Source of the DNA: Spizellomyces sp. 'palustris' | Lineage: Eukaryota; Chytridiomycota; Chytridiomycetes; Spizellomycetales; Spizellomycetaceae | Assembly (NCBI GenBank): GCA_006535965.1 | Contig: QEAR01000050.1 | Location: 81,751-145,750 of the forward strand | DNA length: 64,000 nt | Direction: 5' to 3' | Part shown: in pieces, positions 12,506 to 27,787 of the stretch | Layout of the letters: each line of letters opens with the position of its first letter | Numbering within the stretch: the first letter of the stretch is position 1 | Translations under genes and position numbers: made by a program | Notes under the pieces: model-generated | What the model was told of the DNA's origin: nothing | The model's database searches: none | Seen by the model: only the letters and a program-made list of their open reading frames with translations

Positions 12506-12933
12506 CTTGAAAAAATCCCTGGGAGGTGAGCGATGAGGGGATCGCACAATGGCCCCTGGTTGATCTGAACTGCAGCTCACTCTCACGCACTGACACCTCA
12601 AAGCCTTTGGCGTCGCTTTCCGGACGGCAATTTTTGGGATCACGTGTTTCATCGCGTTCGGGTTTAGTAAGCAAACACGACGGGGTTTACCTGAGTTCTT
12701 TTTGAGCTTGCTGTTCGTTAGATCAAAGATGACATCGATCAAAGGAGCAAGGTATGACTGCATTTGAAAGGAATCCTTTACATACGACAACATGACATGT
12801 ACTCTATCATTAGCGATGATGGAACGCATTTCATCCAGAAAACAATTCGCGATACAGGTTTGGACGAGTAGATGTGGTACGAACAGGTTTAAAGTTGACC
12901 ATAACGAACCCCTGTTATCTTATAGAAAGAAGT
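12506..12933. promoter_or_regulatory. Divergent intergenic region, SCD6 / CIBAR
   Basis: These 428 bp lie between two start codons. A TCACGTG site sits at 12640-12646, about 135 bp from the SCD6 ATG. Nothing else stands out. Confidence 0.4.
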
Positions 12934-14116
12934 ATGGCCAGTTTGCGCCGGACATTGGCTGGGTATCTAAGAAACCAAGAACGTGAGGAATCATAGTGGT
13001 GCGGTTATGTATTTGTTTACTTTGTGATCGATCAAATCCATTCAACAGGCCTCCGTCGAAAAAGTCTTAAATTGGCCGTGGTACTCAAGATGTTCTCGGA
13101 AAATGAGGCGCCTGCTCTTTCCACGGTATTGTCCGGTCTGGCAGAGCTGGTAACAGAACGTGAGAAGGCCCGTGAAGTTGCGACCGATAGAATAAACATC
13201 GTGTCTCAAGAACCACTGAAGCTATATTCGGTACGAGGAATATGCTTCACAACCTGGCCCTGTAAGGCTTCACTGATAAAGTCGATATTTGTAGATGATA
13301 TGCACTAGAATGAAGGTAACTCAATAACTTCCAAGTTGAGAGATCACACGTCTAAAACATACTCCAGAACGAAGTGAAGGCAAGAGAATCAGCTGCACAG
13401 AAAGAACATAAAAAGCAAGAACAATTGGATAAAATTTTGATCAAGGATGCTGCAAACCGTACCAGAATCGTAAGCCCTGCATTTTTTATGAGTTTAAAAC
13501 GCCTAAGCGCCTAATCTGATCAGTTAACAGTCTCAGGTATAGATGATCGGGCGATGTCAGAGTCGCTTTCTCCCAATTTGCAATACCCTAACGTTCATCA
13601 ATAGAGTCAATTACAGCTTGCGGGTGCCACACAGGATGTGCGAACTGCAACTGGCGCATTAGTTGACAGCGTCCACAGATTTGAAAGTCAGAAGCGAGCT
13701 GATCTGCAGGTGGGTTCATTCACCAACAACTTCCGCGCTGTATTCAGGACAACTTAAACAATCCACAGAGGTCCCTCGGAGAATTCCTTTGGAATGAAAT
13801 GAATTTCCATGCACAGGCCCTCGAAATACTGACCGAGGCACATCAGCTTCTGATGACGGACGATATGAGCACTGATTTGGCCGAGATTGAAGAGAGAGTG
13901 AATTTGGCAGCATCGCGGACAAACTCTCCGATTCGGGGTCACCGACAGGACGATTACTACGACAGTGACGAGGGCGATTCAAGAAGCCCGCAGTTCCGCA
14001 GGAAAGATAGCATCAGATCACGAAAATCTGTCAGATCTCATCAGGACGGGTTAGAACCACCCAGGTCAGAAAAAAGACGCCAGAGCGCTGGCCACACAAG
14101 AGGTAGAAAAAAATAA
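12934..14116 (+). CDS. CIBAR: CIBAR/FAM92-type BAR-domain protein
   Basis: Animal CIBAR (FAM92) proteins are BAR-domain membrane benders that act with Chibby at the ciliary basal body. The join starts with MASLRRTLAGYLRNQE (compare MLRRTLENRD) and continues with LRRKSLKLAVVLKMFSENE, PALSTVLSGLAELVTERE, KLYSMICTRMKNEVKARE, GALVDSVHRFESQKRADLQ and SLGEFLWNEMNFHAQALEIL. The last block aligns well with the FAM92 helix (FSEFITIEMLFHGKALEV). The C-terminal 85 residues are charged and Ser/Arg-rich. The first helix looks about 25-30 residues shorter than in animals, so a further 5' exon may have been missed. The first intron joins in phase (C|GC). A flagellar role is inferred from the family and from the HYDIN gene in the same window. 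Confidence 0.82.
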
Positions 14117-14243
14117 CCGTCTCCGCATGTGTATCACTGAGCAAAGTGCATATGTCGATATACATATATTTCAATACAAACGGATGCCAGATCGGGAGAA
14201 ACTACATGGCTAGGATGCTGTGTGGTCGAAGTTGAGGGGCGGT

Positions 14244-15423
<1,180 letters not shown>

Positions 15424-16848
15424 ATGGCTACTCGAAGTCGGACCCTTTTATTTCTCCAGTACCGCAATTCCTTTGCTAGAACTGGAGCTAGGCGACCAAC
15501 ACGGCCACTTGGTGTGGATACGTCTGAACGAGCTGGCCTTATTGCCAATGAGGTCGACCAGAGCACGGAAGTGGTGGTGGAGCTCTCCGTATTACCCCCA
15601 AAATGGTAAGAGCTTGAAGAGCAACACTCTCCTCAGTATATTCTGATTTATCACTCTCTTATGTGAATGGGAAGGATTGACATTGTTGACGAGGTAAGAT
15701 GCCTTGACAGTCGCACGATGCTTGACTGTTTTTAAACAGTTGCTTAATTGCAGGTCGATGAAGACGTAGACCGTATCAAAGCCCGACGTATGTATATGCG
15801 AGAATACATTGACAGAATCCTTGCCCGACATAACCGGCATCAACTTATCCCCAGTAACCGAGTTGGAAGCTCTACATAAGAAACATCTACTACCTGGGTT
15901 TGATGATCGATTAGGAGAGGAGCAATCCATTGAACGACTAACGACCAATATCACCGATGTGAGTTCAGGATGCGAAGCATCGTCCTAGTACAGCACATTG
16001 GGGTGGTTTGCTGAACGGTTCTTTGTCTTCCACTAATATGTCCTGTTTCCCGGAAGTGCAGATGTTTCGTGAATGCGAGCGGAAAGTGAAACGTATTGCG
16101 AATGAGAGTCAATATGCGCCTGCAACCTCGAAGCAAAACCAGGTTTTGGCTCGTAACATTCAGACATCTCTTGCAACAAAGATGCAAGACCTCTCCAGTG
16201 CATTCCGAAAAACTCAGTCAAATTACCTGCAAAGTAAGGTTCGGGTGCTAAGAATGTCGTCACAAACTATGATTTACAATATCGTATTGCCACTGTCCAG
16301 AACTTCGTGGTAGGGAAATTCGCAACAAGGATGCGTTTGCAATGGAGTCGGGACCATCAGACTCCCAAGAAGACGATTTAGATGCGGTATAATTCATCAC
16401 TGTGAGAAGTGCTAGCCAATGATGCTAATTGCTGTGTTTCTCTGTCACAGGTTTTTACAGATGCGCAACTTCAAATCGTACAGAACAACGAGCGAGCCAT
16501 CACAGAGCGAGAGAAGGAAATCAACGAGATCGTCAAATCCATGCTTGGGGTGGCGGACATTTTCAGAGAGTTGCATACAATGGTGATTGACCAGGGAACG
16601 GTACTTGATCGAATAGATTATAACATTGAACAAGTCAATGTTCACATGGAGGACGCTCATAAGCAATTGCAGCAGGTTGGTGTTGACCCGGTGTTTATTG
16701 TCCACTAGAATTTTCTGCTGACGGGCCTGCTTTCAAAAAGGGAGCAAAGTACCAGGACAGATCAAAAGCAAAGCTTTGCATTATTCTGCTTGGCATAGTC
16801 GTATCCTTAATGTTTTTGATTCTAGTGTTCAAACGACGCAGTTCTTAA
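15424..16848 (+). CDS. TLG2: Syntaxin-16 / Tlg2, Qa-SNARE of the trans-Golgi network and endosomes
   Basis: Tlg2/syntaxin-16 drives fusion of endosome-derived vesicles with the trans-Golgi. The N-terminus MATRSRTLLFLQYRNSFAR is the family signature. A regulatory helical region follows (LEALHKKHLLPGFDD, FRECERKVKRIANESQ, LQDLSSAFRKTQSNYLQKLR). The SNARE motif holds the zero-layer Gln in HTMVIDQGTVLDRIDYNIEQ. The protein ends in one membrane anchor (LCIILLGIVVSLMFLILVF) and a short KRRSS tail, as expected for a tail-anchored SNARE. Joins were checked in phase at all introns. Exon 2 is a 19-nt microexon (15675-15693) coding WIDIVDE across its edges. The gene is divergent from NAC alpha and convergent with the uS3m-like gene. 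Confidence 0.95.
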
Positions 16849-16953
16849 TATTAATCATATGCATACATGTCTGGGGACTTCGGTTTTTGATAGCATTGAT
16901 ACCCCTACTATCTGGCGTACTCCTGGGACGCCCGTCGCTGTGCACGCATTCCG

Positions 16954-17502
16954 CTATGCGATTTTTGTAAGTAGCTGCTTATATATCTTGTTCATTGGTC
17001 GGTTGTTGGCGAGGTGCTTCGCCACGTAATGGGCACAGACTTGTGCGTCCAGAAGTGGATTTTTAACGACGTTGACCTTCAAATGGATCGGTGAATCCCG
17101 GTAGATTTGTAAGGAAGCGAGGGGATCCTGCTCCGCGCCCAAAGCTTCCAGTGGAGTTGTCGCATTCCCTTTGAAGATATCTTTGAAGTAATGATTTCCT
17201 TTCGCCAGTTTATCCACTCGCCGTTCTAGTCGTCCAAGTGCCTCCAGTGGGCGGACATTACGGAAGTCTATGGTGGGGTTTTGCACGCGTGGGTGTGAAG
17301 TTGGTTGGTGATCACTTTTTGTCTGTTCGAGAACGGTAAGGTTGATCCATATTCCACTTGTCGATGCTCGAATGTGTGGCTCAGAAATGACATTGTGTTG
17401 AAATATGTGCTTCACGTAGTCAGCGAGAAGCTGGTGCCGGACGTTTCCAGGCCAGTTGACAACTCCTCGCAGACGGAGGGCGAGCGGATTTGTACGACCC
17501 AT
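16954..17502 (-). CDS. Probable mitochondrial ribosomal protein uS3m (RPS3-like), nuclear-encoded
   Basis: A single-exon frame of 182 residues. The start MGRTNPLALRLRGVVNWPG resembles the KTNP-x-x-LRL-x-x-x-W opening of S3 proteins, followed by an HQLLADYVKHIF segment and a beta-rich KH-like stretch (SGIWINLTVLE). The end (SPIHLKVNVVKNPLLDAQ, CAHYVAKHLANNRP) resembles the S3 C-terminal block, where a V-x-NP-x-L stretch leads into an A-x-YIA helix. The core between is degenerate and the protein is short, as in mitochondrial S3. In many fungi rps3 is carried by mitochondrial DNA; a nuclear copy would be a transferred gene. The gene is head-to-head with RIX7. If the family call is wrong it is a conserved-looking unknown. 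Confidence 0.5.
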   Translation of the reverse strand: MGRTNPLALRLRGVVNWPGNVRHQLLADYVKHIFQHNVISEPHIRASTSGIWINLTVLEQTKSDHQPTSHPRVQNPTIDFRNVRPLEALGRLERRVDKLAKGNHYFKDIFKGNATTPLEALGAEQDPLASLQIYRDSPIHLKVNVVKNPLLDAQVCAHYVAKHLANNRPMNKIYKQLLTKIA

Positions 17503-17713
17503 TATGCGAAATGACTGGACAAAGAGTTCAATTGTGCTTCGCTCAGGTCAACTCGGTGGTTGACATGGCAACTAGCTGCATTAAGTAAGCTCGTGGCTTG
17601 TTTGAAGAATCTGGTCAACGAGTTCAGGTTTATGGTGAAGGAGAACTTGCACATTTTTGTCAGAGGTTTTAGTGTATCTGCACTTGTGAGTAAGGGGCTG
17701 CAGCGTACCTGCC

Positions 17714-20760
<3,047 letters not shown>

Positions 20761-21147
20761 GGAGTCACGGATGCGACGCCATGTATATAGAAAACGCTGC
20801 TGTGCATGTAAACTACACCTGGATTCCGGCAGCAATATCAGGATGTCGGATGTTGTTCGTGGTTGGTCAGGCTGCAAAAGCCTTAATGTAAAGCCGGATG
20901 GATACGGTACATTAGAGGTTGGCTACCTGCAATGAATTGGATCTATTGCAAGTGTCCCCTAGATAGATTGTAGTTTGCTGTAGACGTCATCACTGGTTCA
21001 TATTGTAGAACAGCCATGAGTATGCGCTCATACATAGAGCCGAATAAGAGGCGTCGAAGTGTCTGTGGTATTATGCCAAATGGTTCACTGTGTAACTGAC
21101 CATAGAGGTCTTTGTACTAAATTATCTTAAAATTGAGTCCATTTCCC
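20761..21147. other. Convergent intergenic region, RIX7 / Rieske
   Basis: This 387-bp gap lies between converging stop codons and should hold both 3' UTRs. No gene or repeat was recognised; the short plus-strand frames at 20670-20935 are RIX7 sequence read in other frames and its UTR. Confidence 0.45.
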
Positions 21148-22382
21148 TTAACCAATGACAATCTTTCCATCACTCTCATTGAATTCGTACGCAGGAATCT
21201 CAAGGTTCAGAGGAGCAGGACCCTTCCTGATTCGCCCGCTATGTTCCCATTATTTGTTAAAGCTTAGCAACATAATCGCCGCAAGCATTGTCATGTAGGC
21301 TCTTACCTGATATCATAGTGAGAACCGTGGCATGGACAGAACCAACCTCCATATTCACCGGCTGCAAACAGGACCACGGTCAAAACGATCTCCTTCCCCT
21401 TTTCAGCAACATTGACTAGCGCGTACCTTCTCCGATGGGAACACACCCCAAATGGGTGCATACTCCCAACATTACGAGCCATTCTGGCTTTTTTGTCCTG
21501 TCCGCGTCAGTTTCAGGGTCACGAAGTTCGCTCAAAGACACAGAGTTGGCCTCGGCGATTTCTGCATGTTATGTCGAGTGAATTTACGTTACGGAAAAAA
21601 AAAGAAAACATAGTATCATGTACCATCGGCGGTCCGGTGACGGATGAAAACCGGCTTTCCACGCCACTGTAATGCAAAATGTTCAGCAATGCGATTTGAT
21701 ACAATGGCTTTTTTCTCTTTACCCATCCCACATTCACGTAAAGCCTCTGTTGACTTGCTTTGCTTACCTTAATGATAACATTTTTCCCTTCAGGAATCGA
21801 TGCCATCTCGACTTCGACCTTGGCTAGAGCAAGCACATCCGCCGACGCCGCAAAGTGTACAAGATAATCGGTAACAATGTTCTTTGCCGCAGCCGCGCCG
21901 ATGAAACTGTACGTGCCGATCATAAAGTAGGCAAAGTTCCTGTGGGCGACATCGTCGGTGCTTCGCAGTTTGTATGCCTCCTGGTCAGAAGGTGGAACGG
22001 CTATATCGGCGTCGTAGTCGACCTGCTTGACAGGGGAAGCGTAGAAGCGCTTTTGGCCGGCGATGGAGCTTGGTGCTATAGGTAACGTTGCCACAACACA
22101 TCAGCCACCGATGCATAGAAACGGAGTGCACACAGAGCGGCAAGCTGACTAGCTTTGGCGGTTCTGTATATTGCCTCCCAGTTGTCCAAGCTTACCTGTA
22201 AACGTGGTCTTTGACGACAGGTAGGCGCCATTAATGCTTGCAGCCACATGCTTGGCGACATTGGGAACGGAGGACTTCGGGGCTCCAGCTGATGCGGCGC
22301 CCAATACACGCGGAATGCCTGTTGCCGGTCGCGAGAGCCAAGAGCGGGAGGACAAAAGGGAAGGGGCCACCTTGCTCGCCAT
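21148..22382 (-). CDS. RIP1: Rieske iron-sulphur protein of the cytochrome bc1 complex
   Basis: This is the 2Fe-2S subunit of mitochondrial complex III, which passes electrons from ubiquinol to cytochrome c1. The start [19 protein letters not shown] is a good mitochondrial presequence, with a likely processing region near KRFYASP. It is followed by the hinge and membrane segment ([17 protein letters not shown], then [18 protein letters not shown]). Both cluster-binding boxes are intact: CTHLGCVP and CPCHGSHYD. The end [15 protein letters not shown] is typical. There are five or so exons; the first join (TFTA|PSSIAG) was checked in phase. An in-frame ATG 30 bp upstream (22412) could add ten residues; the second was chosen for its presequence. 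It shares a 239-bp head-to-head promoter with PFK. Confidence 0.96.
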
Positions 22383-22506
22383 TTTTCGAAAGTGGATGGA
22401 AGGTAAAGCCAATCAGGTCCAGCGTTGAAAAACGGGCCCGTTGACGGTTTTGTTGTCTTGCCTGACTGTTCCGATGCGAAATAATTTCGGATGGGCGCGG
22501 TGTTAT

Positions 22507-22542
22507 CACGTGAAATGACTCATGCCTTTTGTTGGTCACGTG
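22507..22542. promoter_or_regulatory. Two TCACGTG sites flanking a TGACTCA site, Rieske/PFK promoter
   Basis: CACGTG occurs at 22507-22512 and 22537-22542, exactly 30 bp apart. Between them, at 22516-22522, lies TGACTCA, the Gcn4/AP-1 type site. The cluster is about 125-160 bp from the Rieske ATG and 80-115 bp from the PFK ATG. CACGTG is bound by bHLH factors such as Cbf1. Binding here is inferred from motif match only. Confidence 0.5.
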
Positions 22543-22621
22543 CACAAGCATTGCACAATCCAACAGATCAGATAAGGTTCGCGTGAAATCGCGGCATCGT
22601 TTTTGTCATTGAAACCTTGTG

Positions 22622-25600
22622 ATGGCCCCCATCTCTGCTCTTTCCCATCTGACTCTAGCGGCTCCAAATAAGAGACTGCATGAAGAGTCTCTCGACTTTT
22701 ATCATCGCCTGGGATTCAAGACTATTTCTCAGGAAACGGACGACGTATGGTTGCACTTGTTCCCGCCTTCGAGTGCCAAGCACGGCGCTGGCTTCACATT
22801 ACATTTGATAGTGGACAATGTTCCTACTTTTGATGAAAACACCTTTCAAAGGGAATGGAAAAAGACAGCAGATTCTTTAACCGACGACAAGGTCGGATAC
22901 GCGTCGTGGGGGTGCTTTGTCGTCGACGACGTACAGGTGAGTGTGGATATCGATCGTAGGTGATAGTCAGCAGACGTGCTACCTCAGAGAGCATTGTGAT
23001 TTTATTCAACGTAAATTGTATTAGAGGGGCGCGGGAACCTGCAGTACTTTGAGAACAAAGACATCAAATTGTCCTGCAAAGATGTGCATCTGTTCTGATT
23101 TGTATATCCGTCCTTAGGTAATCCAAGCTGAATTGGACAAAACCAATTACCCTTACAAAACGTCCAGCCTTCAATACTCACAACTTTGGACGTCTCAACG
23201 GGTCACTTCCCACTCGCACATTACTGGTCCCGCCAGCGAAACCCCGCAGACAGCAGCGGTTGCACTCCAGACATATGATCCCCTAGGTAACCTTCTGACT
23301 TTCACGAATCGCGCGTCTCCGTTTGGAACGGGAAAGGTGGATGCCGTTAAAGTATCCCAAACATCCCTGGCATCTATAGCTACCGTGGATGGCATCCCAG
23401 ACGCGTCAACGGAGGAAGGGGAACGACGGCAGCGCAAGCGAATCGGAATTTTAACCAGCGGTGGTGATTCGTCAGGAATGAACGCTGCAGTCAGATCGAT
23501 CACTAGAGTAGCGTTACAGCGTGGGTGTGTTCCATTTGCCATTTATGAAGGATACCAAGGTCTGGTTGATGGCGGTAACTACATCAAGCGTCTTGGCTGG
23601 GAAGACGTTCGAAGTCTGCTTGCAGTCGGGGGCACTTCCATTGGCACAGCCCGCTGTGCGGACTTTCGTACTCGAGAGGGGCGTTTAAAAGCAGTATATA
23701 ATCTCATTACCAACGGCATTGATGCATTGGTGGTAATTGGAGGCGACGGGTCCCTTACAGGAGCTGATATGTTGAGAGCAGAATGGAAGGGTCTGGTAGA
23801 TGAGCTCGTGTCTGCTGGAAAACTAAAAGCAGAAGACTGTCAGCATTTACGGGAAGATCTTACTATCGTTGGAATGGTTGGGTCAATCGACAACGACATG
23901 TCGTCCACGGACATTACCATCGGTGCCGTGACCTCGCTCCATCGAATTTGCGAGGCTGTCGATAACCTCACCTCGACAGCACTGTCTCATCAACGTGCCT
24001 TTGTTGTGGAGGTCATGGGCCGTCATTGCGGTTGGCTTGGGTTGATGGCGGGTATCGCGGTTGGCGCAGATTGGGTGTTTCTACCCGAAAGGCCTCCTCC
24101 ACTAGACGATGCTCGCTACGGTGACGATTGGGAGACTGAAATGTGTGATACCATAAAGAAATATCGAAGCAGGGGTAACCGCAAGTCCCTTGTAATCGTA
24201 TGTGAAGGTGCCATCGATCGTCAATTGAACCCGATAAAGGCAGACTATGTACAGAAAGTTTTAACTGAAAGACTTCACTTGGACACGCGTGTTACTTGCC
24301 TCGGTCACGTACAACGGGGTGGAACTCCATGCGCGTACGACAGGTTTCTGGTAAGGGGACAACGTTAGACCCACCTTCTGCGTGAATACATTTCTAACCT
24401 ATATGGTCATATAAATAGGCGACGGTTCAAGGGGTGGAGGCGGTGGAAGCGGTGCTGCGTTCCAAACCCGGGGTTCCTGCACCGATGATTGGCATTAGTC
24501 ATAACAAGATCACCGCGGTCCCGTTGATGGAAGCAGTGCAGTTGGTACGGAGGTGAAATCGCGATGGGCTGCGAAGAAATCACTAAAGTATTTGACTATC
24601 AACGCAGACACATGCAGTTGGAGAGGCAATTAAGAAGAAAGACTTTGCTCGAGCCATGGAGTTGCGCGATCCCTCGTTTACTGCCATCTATGATGCCTTT
24701 CTGGAGACGACCATTTTCTCACAAGGCAACACTCAACCTGGTCCGGACGGGCAGGTACAATACCATGCATTGTTGCTATTGGCACTGACATATTGATCTG
24801 ATGATGCCGCTGTCGAATAGAGACTTCGCATTGGAATCATACACACGGGTGCCCCAGCTGGTGGCATGAATGCAGCCACCCGCACGGCGGCACGTCTTTG
24901 CTTGAACCGAGGACACATACCCATTGGAATTCGCAACGGATTTTCTGGTTTGATTCGGGACGAGGTTGCACCGTTGAAATGGAATGAGACTGTGGGGTGG
25001 CAGGTTCGGGGTGGCTCTGAACTGGGCACCAATCGCGATCATCCGCAACCTCTACCGGGTGGACCAAAGATTGCTCCCAAGGGGGATGGGGAATTCGTTG
25101 ATCTCGGCCTCATCGCATATCACATGCAAAAGCATGACATTCAGGCTTTGTTGATTGTGGGTGGATTTGAAGCGTACACAGCGCAGCTCACGTTGACGCA
25201 CGCTCGAAGTGTGTTCCCAGCATTTTGCATACCCATGATTCAACTTCCAGCTACGGTTTCTAACAATGTTCCTGGCACGGATTACTCCATTGGTAGTGAC
25301 ACGGCATTGAATGCCATTGTGGAAGCTTGTGACCGTATCAAATTGAGTGCGAACGCTAGTAGAAAAAGAGTTTTTGTTGTAGAGGTTCAGGGCGGAAACT
25401 GCGGGTATGTGACATGGCCAGATTCTGTTCCCACGACGGCAATGCTCATGAAGAATTTTGCAGGTATCTCGCTACGCTTGGGGGTCTGACAACAGGGGCC
25501 ACCACGGTATATATCCCTGAAGAAGGGGTGAATATCGACAAACTTCAAAGCGACATTCGTCATCTCTGCAAACGGTATACAGAGGAAGATCGGTGGGGTA

Positions 25601-26148
25601 TACGTAATGAAGGTCGTGTTATTCTTCGGTCTGAAATGGCGTCAAGCACGTACACCACCGATGTGATCTCCAACATTTTACGCGCAGAAGGGAACGGGTT
25701 ATTTGACTCTCGTACCGCGGTTCTTGGTCACCTACAACAAGGTGGGGTACCTAGTCCGCTGGATCGTATCCGCGCGACCCACCAAGCCGTAAATTGTGTC
25801 AACTGGCTTGAGAAGGCTGTCGCTTCCGCACGCGAGGCTTTGGCACACTTGCCAGTACCTGGTGCCAGTTCTGTGTACACAAAACAACCGAGCCATAGCT
25901 GCATCATTGGAATTGTCGGTGCTGACACAGTGTATACCCCAGTGGAAGACATTCTCAAGGAAGCAGATGTGAAAGCTCGACGTGGCAAAGATCAATGGTG
26001 GATGGGTTTCAACCGTTTGATTCGGATCTTATCCAAGTATGAGTACTCGGCGGATGTAGTAGATACCGACAAAGTGGATCTCCTTAGGAACAGAGACCCT
26101 TCAAGGACAATGCCGAAACATTCTCACAGCGAAACTGATGATCGCTGA
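22622..26148 (+). CDS. PFK: ATP-dependent 6-phosphofructokinase, fungal type with N-terminal glyoxalase-like domain
   Basis: It phosphorylates fructose-6-phosphate, the committed step of glycolysis. The first 190 or so residues ([29 protein letters not shown]) form the glyoxalase-fold extension special to fungal PFK subunits. The N-terminal catalytic half has [17 protein letters not shown], the ATP site [10 protein letters not shown], the catalytic box [28 protein letters not shown], and the substrate box [17 protein letters not shown]. The linker ([18 protein letters not shown]) leads to the regulatory half ([58 protein letters not shown]). Splices at about 22936-23117, 24354-24419 and 24548-24628 restore the frame. 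The full protein is about 1,000 residues, normal for the family. Yeasts have two paralogues; only one is seen here. Confidence 0.96.
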
Positions 26149-26379
26149 GACATAAATTCGGTACAGACAGACTTAGATACTAGTTACAGCATTATCGTCA
26201 AATCAAGAGAGACTGGAGTTGCCGCATCCATATTGATAAGATCGCACACCGTCCTCTGAATGGCAAATTCAATATAGTTTTGAATATCATTTTCAACATT
26301 AAATGGGGCAAAAATGTTTTTTTCGAAATTCGTTTATTGGAAGCCCTATACACCACTAACCCAGACCTCAATAAACACT

Positions 26380-27154
26380 TTATTCGGCAGGGACTTCAAT
26401 TTCCTAGAGGCGAACATGGTTATTAGCACACTTGAACCAAACCATATCCATAAACCTTCAGATGGCAAACGTACCCCAGAGGCAACTTTCTCGCTGACGT
26501 CCTGAGGAGATTGACCGTCGACTGTGCAGCCAACGGAGAAAGCAGTACCGAGAATTTCCCGGACGGTACCCTTCAATTCCTTGGCGTACGACTTGAATCG
26601 CATCTTACGAGCAATATCAATGATTTGGTCAAGGGTGAGGTTGCCAGTGTGTTTGACTGACGAGATGCAGTGTAAGTAGATATCGTGCATTACAATTTTA
26701 GCAAATTAATACATACTGTTCTTCTCCTTCTTACGGTCCCTTGGGGGTTCCTTCAAAGCCTGAATGACCAAAGATGAAGCACTTGGGAGCACCTCCACCG
26801 CCGCTTGACGGTTCTGGATCACCAATCGGACGGTGATCCTAAGGCCCTTCCATTCCTTGGTGGCCTTGGCGATGTCTTCACCGACCTTCTTGGGAGACTG
26901 TAGACAGGGTACCATTGAGATTGTCGTCCGTTACCCAACTCAGCACATTGTCTGTCAGTACGTACCAGACCAAGAGGACCGATCTTGGGAGCCAAGGCCG
27001 AACCACCAGCAACTTCACCACCAGTCGTACGAAGGACGACTAAGGATATTCAGAAATTCAGTGTCCACTCCAAAAGATCCCAAAAAATGTCGGCACTGTG
27101 GTGTTGCCTTCACTTACCGTAGCTAACGGCGGAGGCGTCAAACTTGGGTGGCAT
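26380..27154 (-). CDS. RPL12: 60S ribosomal protein uL11 (RPL12)
   Basis: uL11 forms the base of the GTPase-associated stalk of the large ribosomal subunit. The start [10 protein letters not shown] is the family signature. Further exons give [93 protein letters not shown] and [18 protein letters not shown]. The last short exon supplies EIEVPAE and the stop, giving the standard length of about 165 residues. Four to six exons with short introns. A (ATCC)n tract lies upstream. The gene is convergent with PFK (231 bp) and divergent from NEO1. Confidence 0.97.
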
Positions 27155-27787
27155 GATTGACTACGAAAGGCGGGAAGAGAAGCAGGGGTTCAGTCCAACT
27201 GGGTAGTGAGAAGTGTTTCTGCTATGATCCCATTGATATCCCGTGTCCTCCAATCGAAATCCACAGGTCATTTCCGGGTATCCGACGGCCTCCTGACGAT
27301 AACGCCCATTTCAAACGATGTTGCTTGCTCCCCGACCCAGAGAAATACCACCACACCCGATAATGGTGTACACGGTCTCGCTTTGTTGTCGCCAATAAAA
27401 TCCAGGTCGCTCTCCATAGCCATTCCATTCTCGCCATTCCCCATGGAGCTCCAACTATTCCTATCCATCCAATCCATGCCATCCATCCATCCATCCATCC
27501 CTTCCATTTCCTTCTAACCCCAAATCCATGCAGCGTATCTCTGCCCACCCTCCGCAGGACCCGCAGAGGCAGCACGTACCTAAGAGTCTGTGTGGGAGCA
27601 CGCAAGCACTGGTAAATCTCGCGTAGATGCTCTTTGCCGTAGGGCCGAAGCTGGCGAACGGAAGGACCTAAAATGCTTCACAGCTATAAATCACATGACC
27701 AGAGGCTTAGTTGTGACTCATCCAACTGCCAGCACACGCGCAGACGGCCTTCAAAGCCTGGTGTCGGGACAATTGAACAAACGTTCG
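27155..27787. promoter_or_regulatory. Divergent intergenic region, RPL12 / NEO1
   Basis: These 633 bp lie between two start codons. Besides the (ATCC)n tract there is no recognisable gene. The long plus-strand frame from 27590 runs into the NEO1 N-terminus, so the true start may lie anywhere from 27590 to 27824. Confidence 0.4.
27461..27508. repeat. (ATCC)n simple repeat upstream of RPL12
   Basis: A perfect (ATCC)5 core at 27481-27500 is flanked by imperfect copies. It lies about 310-350 bp upstream of the RPL12 ATG, within the divergent RPL12/NEO1 region. A similar tract precedes the NAC alpha and CCT4 genes. Confidence 0.85.
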
